From Candidatus Gastranaerophilales bacterium (GTDB lineage: Bacteria > Cyanobacteriota > Vampirovibrionia > Gastranaerophilales > Gastranaerophilaceae): a stretch of DNA of 43,943 nt. Numbering within the stretch: position 1 is the first letter of the stretch; every line of letters starts with the position of its first letter. This document shows, piece by piece, positions 30,964 through 38,971 of the stretch. Location: NCBI GenBank assembly GCA_944324865.1, contig CALUXW010000011.1, positions 1-43,943 on the forward strand, in the 5' to 3' direction. The position numbers were made by a program, and so were the translations under genes. The notes under the pieces were generated by a model. That model was not told the DNA's origin. It worked only from the letters and a program-made list of their open reading frames with translations, and did no database searches.

Positions 30964-33298
30964 AATTCGCCTCTATTCGTTGAAATTCGGACGGTAGCAT
31001 TTTTATTTTCATATCGTTTATTCTCTGGTTTATTATTTGTTCATTTTCTTCTAAAATATTTGCACCTAGTGCATTTTTTGCTTTAAAGAAGCTGACAAGT
31101 GCAAGTTCATCTTGATTGAAATTGTAATATAAATCCCCTAATTCAAGATATGCAAATGCTTCTTTAAATTCATCATGCATTTGTTTTGCACACTCGAGAG
31201 CTTCCTCAAGGTAGTTTGCTGCAAGTTCGTAATTTTCTTCTTCGTAAAGTTTGGAAAGTTCGCGTGCTGCAAAATATATACCTGATAGATTTCCGTCTTC
31301 TCTGTCTTTTTCAAGTGCTGAGCTGATGTACCTTTTTGCTTGATGGATATCATTTTGATATGAGTATATAAGCCCTAAATTAATACAACTTTGAGAAAAC
31401 CATAAATTTTGTGCACTGTTGTCACTTGTGTTAATATTTTTTAAATAATATTCGACAGCGTTATTAAAATCCTGCATGTCATCATATAAAATTGCGGTTT
31501 TATAATATATTTCGCATAAAGATGTTGTATTTTCTTTTTGTGCAAAATCTTCTGCAAGTTTGTAGCACTTTAATGCTTCTGATATTGAGTTTTCACTTTC
31601 GTAAATATCCCCTAAGCCTATATAAGCTGTGCTTTTTAGTTGATTATCAGATATTTTATCACTGTTAGTTATTTTCAGATATTCATCTTTTGCGCTTGTA
31701 AATCTATAGAGATTTTTGTATAAATTAGCTATTTCAAGGACTGTTTTGAAATATTTTTCGAAATCATCTGCCAATAAATGTAAAGAACTTGCTTGTGTAT
31801 AGTAGTTAAGCGCATTTTCAAAATTGTTTAATTTTTCACTGTTGTGGGCAAGGTGTTCCAGTATTTCAATCTTTGTTTGTGTATCATCAGTTTTACTTTT
31901 TAAGCCTGATAAAATTTCGTTTGCTTGTGCAAATTGATAATTTTGTTCAAGTTCATCTGCCCTTTTAAATTCTTCCAAAAAGTCAAAAGTTTCAGTTTCT
32001 GTTTGTTCTTGTTCGTATTTTTTTCTTCTGTACTCTTTAAGCATAAGAGCATCTTCTTCGCTTAAATAAGCTCTTTTTGGAGTTATTTTTTTGTTTTGCA
32101 ATTCTCTTTTTTTATTAAGATATTTTTGTTTTTTGTCCATTTCCTTTTTATTAAACCAAGGATTTGAACCTTCTTGTGATAATGATATATATGAAAAATT
32201 ACTTTTTGAAACATTTGTTTGTTTGCCAAGAGGTGGTATATTTTTCCTTAAAACTTCAATTTGTTTTCTAATACTTTCTCTTGAAAGTCTTAAAAGTCTT
32301 TCACGAGGACTTTTTGATAATTCTTCTTCGTAAATTTGTACAAGACGTGAAAAAATTTCATGTTTTTCTTGTATGGAAAGAGTATTCATAAAATATTGTT
32401 TAAAATAGTTTCTTAAAATAATATCGTTTTCGTATTTTGAAATTAAATAATTTTTTTCCAGATATTCAATTTGTTTAATATCACCAAGGTTATAGTGTTC
32501 AATAAAATCTATACTTACAGAGTGGTTAATGCTGCTTAAGTTTTTTAAAAATCCAAAATAAACACTTGGTACAAGGGAAATTAATTTTAAAATAATAAAA
32601 TCACTAAAATTATTTCCACGTTTTTCGAATTCTGCCAATAATTCTGAAATGCTGAGACCTGTAATTTTTGAATATCTTAAAACCATTCTTAGATAGAGTC
32701 TGTGCCCTTCAGTGAGCTCATAAAGTTTATCCAAAGTTTTTTCATCTATTTCTATATATTCATTTTTGATTTTTTCTTCAAAGTTTTCTTTCGTATCAGG
32801 GGTAATTTCAATAATTTGTGTAGGTAAGCCTTGATCTGTAAAAAAGTATACATTATTTTCTTTTGATATAAGTATAAGTTTTGTATTTTCAAAACTTGCA
32901 ATATGGTATAAAAAACTTAAAATTTCTATATTATCATCTACAAGTTCAAAGTTATCTACTGCTATTATGCATTTTTTATCAATATTTTTAAAATAAAAAC
33001 TAACTTTATTTTTAAAACTTTCACCAATACTTTTTTTAAGACTTACCTTTTTTTCAAGAGTATACTTTCTGAAAGAATCGTAAAAGTTAAGTAGAAAATC
33101 GTCTATAGTTGTGTATTCAAAGCATAAATGCCTGAATATTAGGGTATTCTCATCAACATTTTCTAAAGTTTTATTTAAAATCTCACTCTTTGCACAACCT
33201 GAAAAACCACATAAAAGCAATAGCTCATCTGTCGAGTTGTAAAAATTATTTATTTTGTCTATAATTTCATTACTAAATTGAAAATCAGATGTTTCCAT
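30956..33298 (-). CDS. P-loop ATPase with TPR repeats (STAND/MalT-like architecture)
   Basis: A 780-residue protein. The N-terminal 350 residues form a P-loop NTPase: a Walker A variant GFSGCAKS (31-38, alanine in place of the last glycine) and Walker B IIAVDN (around 111-116). A charged linker (about 380-440) with basic and acidic stretches is followed by about eight tetratricopeptide repeats (445-760; e.g. IYKTAILYDDMQDFNNAVEYY-type units). I do not recognise a DNA-binding domain. A TAAAAT box lies 6 nt before the ATG (33305-33310), a further leaderless candidate. It overlaps rsmG by 8 bp; the pairing suggests a signalling or scaffold role but nothing proves it. Confidence 0.75.
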   Translation of the reverse strand: METSDFQFSNEIIDKINNFYNSTDELLLLCGFSGCAKSEILNKTLENVDENTLIFRHLCFEYTTIDDFLLNFYDSFRKYTLEKKVSLKKSIGESFKNKVSFYFKNIDKKCIIAVDNFELVDDNIEILSFLYHIASFENTKLILISKENNVYFFTDQGLPTQIIEITPDTKENFEEKIKNEYIEIDEKTLDKLYELTEGHRLYLRMVLRYSKITGLSISELLAEFEKRGNNFSDFIILKLISLVPSVYFGFLKNLSSINHSVSIDFIEHYNLGDIKQIEYLEKNYLISKYENDIILRNYFKQYFMNTLSIQEKHEIFSRLVQIYEEELSKSPRERLLRLSRESIRKQIEVLRKNIPPLGKQTNVSKSNFSYISLSQEGSNPWFNKKEMDKKQKYLNKKRELQNKKITPKRAYLSEEDALMLKEYRRKKYEQEQTETETFDFLEEFKRADELEQNYQFAQANEILSGLKSKTDDTQTKIEILEHLAHNSEKLNNFENALNYYTQASSLHLLADDFEKYFKTVLEIANLYKNLYRFTSAKDEYLKITNSDKISDNQLKSTAYIGLGDIYESENSISEALKCYKLAEDFAQKENTTSLCEIYYKTAILYDDMQDFNNAVEYYLKNINTSDNSAQNLWFSQSCINLGLIYSYQNDIHQAKRYISSALEKDREDGNLSGIYFAARELSKLYEEENYELAANYLEEALECAKQMHDEFKEAFAYLELGDLYYNFNQDELALVSFFKAKNALGANILEENEQIINQRINDMKIKMLPSEFQRIEANYA

Positions 33299-33304
33299 AT
33301 AATT

Positions 33305-33310
33305 ATTTTA
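33305..33310 (-). promoter_or_regulatory. -10 box for leaderless P-loop/TPR transcript
   Basis: TAAAAT on the minus strand, followed by AATTAT and then the ATG at 33296-33298: the same 6-nt spacing as at 979 and 8206. No Shine-Dalgarno is present. Confidence 0.4.
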
Positions 33311-33366
33311 CATAATTTTTAAGGATTTATCTACTTTTTAGTGTTGTTGGTCAAAAATTAAAATAT

Positions 33367-34500
33367 TTGTTAAACAATGTAAATTTTTTTAAACTACGTA
33401 TCAAATATTTTCATTCAGGCTTTTTCAATATTGTGTGTGTTAGATTTTGGAGTTCTAAAACTAAAGTGCAAACAGCTCAGGTTAATTCTGCAAATATACC
33501 TAAAAATGCTTATTATGCTTCTGATGAAGCTCATAAGAAGTTATCAAGCACTTCGGACAAAATAATTAAAAAAACACCGATTACAGGTGCAAGAATTGTA
33601 GCAGATAAACTTGTAAACAGTCTTTTTATTTATGCACCAAAAGGCATGGCCGGCTCAAGAAATTCTAATTTTTATGAGTTTTTGTCAATGGGTTTAATTC
33701 CAAATATAACAGGCTCTGCAATGTTGATAGCCATATTTAATCTTGCTAATAAGCACTACAATACACAAGATAGATTTTTTGCTTCTATGTCTGGGAGAAA
33801 GATGGCATATGGTGTCATTTTTTATGCAATCGGTAAATGGCTTGGTTCAAAATTAATCAATAAAGGAGTTCAGTTAAAAACAGGTGTTGACCTTGAAATG
33901 CCTTATAAAAAAGTTGTTACCGAACTGCCTGATTATCCCGGGGATAAAGATTTGACAAGAATTGAATATCATAGAGTTTTTGAAAGTTCTGATTTTCCTC
34001 GTTTTGATTTAATAAATAAAATGGGTGAACAAAAGGGAAATAGAAATTTATGGTGGGATAAAATAGCGAAAAGAATGGGTTTTAAAGAACCGCTTAATTC
34101 TCCTGAGCAAACTGTGCAAGAAAAAGTAAGAGAAGTGAATGTGAAAGCAAGTTCTGCAAAATCAATCAGCTCTTTCTTTTGGGCAGCCTTAGGTGTTGCA
34201 CTTGCTGCACAAGAACCGTTTGAAAAGAAAATTTCTTTGCCTGTAAACGGAACGACAAAGGAAAAGATTAGCGAATTTGTAAAACAATTTGGAACAACAG
34301 TTAAAAACAGTTTTATGGATTTATATAACGGAAATAATTTTAAATTTACTTATGGTGCAAAAATTGTGGGTAGAACAATTATTTTTGCTGCACTTGGATC
34401 TACAATTATTGGTACTCTTAATGCAATACGAGGTTTTAAGGTTGCTAAAAATCAACCTGACACACAAATTGATATAAAGAAAGAATACGAGGTGAGCTAA
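33367..34500 (+). CDS. hypothetical membrane-associated protein, operon gene 1 (start uncertain)
   Basis: About 345-377 residues of unknown family. Two or three hydrophobic segments (around 110-130, FLSMGLIPNITGSAMLIAIF; 148-165, AYGVIFYAIGKWLG; 350-365, GRTIIFAALGSTIIG) suggest membrane association. The TTG at 33367 that opens the frame has no ribosome site, and the first 30 residues look less protein-like than the rest; GTG at 33433 or 33466 are alternatives, the latter 12 nt after GGAG. The stop overlaps the next start as TAATG. First gene of the four-gene operon ending in two GH13 enzymes. Confidence 0.66.
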   Translation: MLNNVNFFKLRIKYFHSGFFNIVCVRFWSSKTKVQTAQVNSANIPKNAYYASDEAHKKLSSTSDKIIKKTPITGARIVADKLVNSLFIYAPKGMAGSRNSNFYEFLSMGLIPNITGSAMLIAIFNLANKHYNTQDRFFASMSGRKMAYGVIFYAIGKWLGSKLINKGVQLKTGVDLEMPYKKVVTELPDYPGDKDLTRIEYHRVFESSDFPRFDLINKMGEQKGNRNLWWDKIAKRMGFKEPLNSPEQTVQEKVREVNVKASSAKSISSFFWAALGVALAAQEPFEKKISLPVNGTTKEKISEFVKQFGTTVKNSFMDLYNGNNFKFTYGAKIVGRTIIFAALGSTIIGTLNAIRGFKVAKNQPDTQIDIKKEYEVS

Positions 34501-37097
34501 TGAATAATAAAATAGATACCTCTATTCAAACTAACAGATATTTTGAACAAAATTTGAGAAATGAAATTGCAAAACAAGATGTCTATAAGTCTTTTGTATT
34601 AAATGCAAATTCAATTGCGCCTCAAGAGCAAAGGGCTTATTTGTTGAAAACTCGTAATCCTATATCAAGTTTTATTATTGCTACTGCAGATACAGGAAAA
34701 GATATTGTTGAACTTTCAAAAGCCCTTGTTACAGGTAAATCTAATGATAATCAACTTGGTAGATTTAATGATTTAGGCATGAAGCTTGGTAGCTTAGGAA
34801 TTGCATCTTACTTATTTACTCGTCGTGCTACCGGAACAAAGGGTATATTGGAATTCCTCGGTGCAGGTGCATTTTTTGCTTCTATGGCAGCTTGGCCCAG
34901 ACTTCTTATTTCTGCGCCCTTAAAATTCCTTTATGGATTTGATATTCGTCAACAATATGTTGATGCTCAAGGCCGTAAAAAAAGACTGTATCTTGATAAC
35001 CAATTTATTCCGGATTTATATTCCGATGAGGAAATAGACAAAATTGCCGATAAAATGGGTATAGATAAATCTAATTCTGAATATAGGGAATTAACAAAAG
35101 AAAAAATGCGCACAATAGCACTTCAAGGTAACACTTTATGGATGTTAAGTGCAGGTTTTAGCCCTCTTTTAACTTCCATGGTTTGTAATGTTGCAGAAAG
35201 AGGAGTTACAAAATATATTATTAATTCTCAATATAATAAAATAATGAAAAAAGTAGATAATCTCGAAAAGATTGCCAAAGAAAGACAACTGGATGCGGGA
35301 TTAAATGTGGCAGATTTTAAACAAATTAAACATATTCTTGAAACAAGAGTAAGTGAGCCGGATGAAGCTTTCTATAGAAAAGTTTCGAATTTGCTCGATC
35401 CTTTTAGTGCTCTTATAAATGCAAAAGATATAGATGATGCTAATCTTATTTCTGAACTTGGCGGAGCTGGACATAAAATCAGACAAGAAATACAAAACAT
35501 TTATAATTCAATCAAGGCAGAAAAAGGCCAAAGCGGGATTATTGAAACTGACTCAACCATAGCGGTTGCAAAGAAATACTTGAATGGCGCAGGTGATTTA
35601 CAGGGTAATACATACAAAACAAGTGCAGTAAGGGAAATGATTGCCCAATTAATCCATTCCAAAGGAAAAGACAATGAACGTCCTTTTATAAATGTTGAAG
35701 ACTTTAAAAGAATATTTAATGATGCGTTACAAAAAGCAGATCCTAAGGAGGCTGAAAAGTTAAAAAAAGCTTATAAAGAATGCTTAAGTATGCAAATTGG
35801 TCAGTCTGAACTTGTAGAAGAATTTTGTGCAGCACTAGAAAAAATATATACACAACAAACAAGACCAATTAGTGCAAAAGTATTGACTTATTCTGATTTT
35901 ATAAACGGACTTGTAGGACAAAAATATGAATCTTTACACACAGGTATACACTTAAGTGCTGTTAATAGTTTGATGGAGTTTTTAAATGTTCCTTACAAAG
36001 ATCTTAAGATTGCCAGGGGCTCTCTTGATAGAGCAAGAGAAATATTACAGGGTAATTTAAAAGAAATTGCTTCTGATGATCAAAATTATTCAAAATTTAT
36101 TTCAAGTTTAACTTCAAAACAAGCTAAATTTGAAGCAAGTACTGTTGATAAACTTTTGTCTTCTATAAAACAAAAAGCTACACAAGGTCTTGTAGAGTCA
36201 TTTAGTCAAATACAAGAAGATTCTCCTTTAGCTGTTTTTAAATCTCAAGTTGATATTGATATGAATAAATTAAAAGAGCTTGTTGAAAATACTTTTAAAC
36301 TTCCCTATGAAAAATTTGCAGAAATATACGGTAAAGAAAATATAACAAAAGATGATTTAATAAAATTGCTTATATCAAAAGGTGTTCCGCTTGAAAATGA
36401 AGTAAGGTCACCAATGTTTAAAAGAATATTGAATATGTTCATTGATGAAAAAGGAGCAGGCATAAGAGCTACCGGACACAGATATATACTTGAAGCAGAC
36501 TTTGAAAGAAGATTACAAACAGGAGAATTGCAAAATTATTGGAAACATCTGACAGGTCATGAAAGCATTAGTGATGAAGTTTTAAAGGCTTGTCGCAGTA
36601 TAATTTATGATGGCTCTATGAATGATCTTGCAAATAAATTTTATCAAGAAGGTAATGGTATATCTGCAACTAAAATTTTAAAACTTATTTTTGGTGAAAC
36701 AGGACTTCAAGGCGAAGATGCTATGCGTGCAGGGCTTTCTAAGTTGACTTATGAAAGTTGTGATAAAGCCATGGTGCAAAAACTTGTCGAAACAAGAGAA
36801 AATTTCTATAAAATATATGCTCAAATGCTTGACTTTGCAAGGCCTGGTCAAAAAATCGCAGGTGTAGGTACAGATGCTTTGCAAAAGGTTCAGTATTCTA
36901 TGCTTGGTAAATCCGGAACAGAATTGTTTATGGAAACTGCGAGCAAAAAATTTAACGACAAAACTTGGATGAGAATGTTCGGTGGTTTTCTTGGTGTAGT
37001 TGTAGGTGTAGTTTTAATTTCTCAATTTTTCTTTGGAAAAGTTAAAAACGAACATTTATATAAAAAAGAAAAAGGAGGGGTAAATGCAGGTAAATAG
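34500..37097 (+). CDS. large hypothetical membrane-anchored protein, operon gene 2
   Basis: An 865-residue protein that I cannot place. Hydrophobic segments lie near the N-terminus (about 95-145, LGSLGIASYLF and FLGAGAFFASMAAW) and at the far C-terminus (about 836-855, GGFLGVVVGVVLISQFFF), with a long helical, charged middle (200-830) containing coiled-coil-like stretches. Such a topology could bridge or encase something at the membrane. It starts within the TAATG of operon gene 1 and its end overlaps the GH13 gene by 14 bp, so translation is coupled on both sides. No enzymatic motif was seen. Confidence 0.72.
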   Translation: MNNKIDTSIQTNRYFEQNLRNEIAKQDVYKSFVLNANSIAPQEQRAYLLKTRNPISSFIIATADTGKDIVELSKALVTGKSNDNQLGRFNDLGMKLGSLGIASYLFTRRATGTKGILEFLGAGAFFASMAAWPRLLISAPLKFLYGFDIRQQYVDAQGRKKRLYLDNQFIPDLYSDEEIDKIADKMGIDKSNSEYRELTKEKMRTIALQGNTLWMLSAGFSPLLTSMVCNVAERGVTKYIINSQYNKIMKKVDNLEKIAKERQLDAGLNVADFKQIKHILETRVSEPDEAFYRKVSNLLDPFSALINAKDIDDANLISELGGAGHKIRQEIQNIYNSIKAEKGQSGIIETDSTIAVAKKYLNGAGDLQGNTYKTSAVREMIAQLIHSKGKDNERPFINVEDFKRIFNDALQKADPKEAEKLKKAYKECLSMQIGQSELVEEFCAALEKIYTQQTRPISAKVLTYSDFINGLVGQKYESLHTGIHLSAVNSLMEFLNVPYKDLKIARGSLDRAREILQGNLKEIASDDQNYSKFISSLTSKQAKFEASTVDKLLSSIKQKATQGLVESFSQIQEDSPLAVFKSQVDIDMNKLKELVENTFKLPYEKFAEIYGKENITKDDLIKLLISKGVPLENEVRSPMFKRILNMFIDEKGAGIRATGHRYILEADFERRLQTGELQNYWKHLTGHESISDEVLKACRSIIYDGSMNDLANKFYQEGNGISATKILKLIFGETGLQGEDAMRAGLSKLTYESCDKAMVQKLVETRENFYKIYAQMLDFARPGQKIAGVGTDALQKVQYSMLGKSGTELFMETASKKFNDKTWMRMFGGFLGVVVGVVLISQFFFGKVKNEHLYKKEKGGVNAGK

Positions 37098-38874
37098 TGT
37101 TTCGCAAAATAAATACCTGATTTATCCGCAAAAGCCGATTGTTGAAAAAAAACAAAACGAAGCGGAAGTACACGATGTTGAACAAGAAATACCGTTTAAT
37201 CCTATGCTTTCTAAATATATAATTAAACAGGCAAGTCAAATTCTTCCTGCTCAAAATATAAAAGCTGTCCAAGACACAACAAAAACAAGCTTTGTTAATT
37301 GGCAAAACCATTTAAGAGATATGCTGATAAATAATGAAGCTACAATTTTGGGCGTTATTCCCAGAACAATGAACGCAAAAGATTTAGATGGTAACGGCCT
37401 TATTCAAATTGGAGAAGAATCCGGCAATTTTATAAATGCTATAGAAAGGCTTGATGAAATTAAAGATATGGGTATAAATACGCTACATGTTCTTCCGATT
37501 CATCCAACAGGCAAAACTTTGGCGATGGGCACGGCAGGCTCTCTTTATGCTCCGGATAAATTCATCGAGGATAATGGTAAATTAGCTATAGATCCTAATT
37601 TAAAAGACCCTAATACGCCAGGAAGTGCCTGGGACCATTTTAAAATTTTCATAGATGAATGTCATAAATGTGGTATTTCGGTTATGCTAGATTTGCCTTC
37701 TTGTGCTAGCCTTGATTTTGCTAAAAGAAATCCGGACTTAATGGCTAAAGAGAAAGATGGACAAGACAAAACTCCTCAAGGTTGGCAAGATATAAGAATG
37801 TTCAGAGTGTGGGATAATGAAAGCGAAAGAAAATTAAACCCTAAATTGCTTGATATGCACAAAAAATACATTGAAGCATGTGTTGAGCTTGGTGTAGACG
37901 GTATAAGGGCTGATGTTTCTCGTGCTAAACCTATTGAGTTTTGGAATATTATAATTCCATATTCACATGTTTTAGACCCTGAATTTGGTTGGCTTGCAGA
38001 GTCTTATACTCATGAAGATGCTTCTCCGCAGCTTAATATGCCTTATGATAGACCTGAAGACCAATTAAGAGGTGGCTTTAACTCTTATTATGGGCAATTT
38101 CATATATTAAATCAGTGGACAAAGGCAGATGATTTATTTAATTATATGAAAGAAAACATAGAAATGTCTAACAGATTACACGAGCCTAAGTCATTAATAG
38201 GTTCTATGACAACACATGATGATCAAAGTCCTATGTATTTTGGTGGTGCTCCATGGGTTATGTTTACAACTGCTCTACAAAATACTCTTCCAATGGTTAA
38301 CCCTTATTATATAGACGGTGTCCAAACAGGAGATTATTTCTTGTATCCTTATGATCATGCAAAAGCTCCAAATTCTCAAACAGATAATGATGAATGTACA
38401 GTTCATACAGGCAGGTTGGATATATTTAACTATTCCAGAAAACCCGGCGGCGATTTTCCACAAATTCAAGAATTTATAAAATCTGCTCATAGTTTAAGGA
38501 ATGGTAGTTTAAAACCTGAGTATAAAGATTTAATACAGCATGGTTCATTTATAAGATTAGAAACAAATAATCCTGAAATTATAGCTTATGCAAGACATAA
38601 AGATGGAAAAACATTACTTTTTGTTGGTAACAGAAATGCTAACTTAAGGGCAAGTGCAAAAATAAAAATACCTGGTTTCAAGGTAAACCAAGAACTTGAC
38701 AATCTTTTACCAACATATTCTCAACCAAGCTATTTCCAAAAAGAAGATAATGTTTTGACTGTAGATTTAGGTCCGCTGAGGGCACATGTTTTTGAAATAG
38801 ATACTCCTGATATAGAGTATTATTCAAAAGCTGAAAATGTAATGAGGCAAAATTTTCCAACAAAAGCGGCTTAA
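37084..38874 (+). CDS. GH13 family glucan-active enzyme, GlgE-like motifs
   Basis: A 596-residue alpha-amylase-superfamily protein. Catalytic residues are all present: nucleophile D277 (GVDGIRADVS), acid/base E306 (GWLAES) and transition-state D379 (TTHDDQ). The region from IRADVS through RAKPIEFW resembles the RVDNPHTKPFEFW segment of GlgE (GH13_3), and region I (LDLPSCASLD) lacks the usual N-H, as in GlgE. The protein starts MQVNSVSQNKY, matching the tag pattern. It begins inside the previous gene and ends 98 bp before the giant GH13 gene, with a stable hairpin between. Maltosyl-transfer or hydrolysis of alpha-glucan is likely. Confidence 0.86.
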   Translation: MQVNSVSQNKYLIYPQKPIVEKKQNEAEVHDVEQEIPFNPMLSKYIIKQASQILPAQNIKAVQDTTKTSFVNWQNHLRDMLINNEATILGVIPRTMNAKDLDGNGLIQIGEESGNFINAIERLDEIKDMGINTLHVLPIHPTGKTLAMGTAGSLYAPDKFIEDNGKLAIDPNLKDPNTPGSAWDHFKIFIDECHKCGISVMLDLPSCASLDFAKRNPDLMAKEKDGQDKTPQGWQDIRMFRVWDNESERKLNPKLLDMHKKYIEACVELGVDGIRADVSRAKPIEFWNIIIPYSHVLDPEFGWLAESYTHEDASPQLNMPYDRPEDQLRGGFNSYYGQFHILNQWTKADDLFNYMKENIEMSNRLHEPKSLIGSMTTHDDQSPMYFGGAPWVMFTTALQNTLPMVNPYYIDGVQTGDYFLYPYDHAKAPNSQTDNDECTVHTGRLDIFNYSRKPGGDFPQIQEFIKSAHSLRNGSLKPEYKDLIQHGSFIRLETNNPEIIAYARHKDGKTLLFVGNRNANLRASAKIKIPGFKVNQELDNLLPTYSQPSYFQKEDNVLTVDLGPLRAHVFEIDTPDIEYYSKAENVMRQNFPTKAA

Positions 38875-38881
38875 ATAAATT

Positions 38882-38935
38882 AACATCTGTAAAATAAATT
38901 TATACATAAAAGGCAATTTTATAAATTCAGATGTT
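38882..38935 (+). other. intercistronic RNA hairpin between the two GH13 genes
   Basis: The left arm AACATCTG, 7-nt bulge, AATTTATA (38882-38904) pairs perfectly with TATAAATT-CAGATGTT (38920-38935); the loop is 15 nt. There is no T-run, so it is not a typical terminator. It could be a processing, stabilising or attenuation element setting the ratio of the two GH13 enzymes. The remaining bases between stem and the GTG at 38972 hold AAGGG as the ribosome site. Confidence 0.5.
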
Positions 38936-38971
38936 TTATAAAAATTGAAGGGAAGAACAAGGGTAATTACT

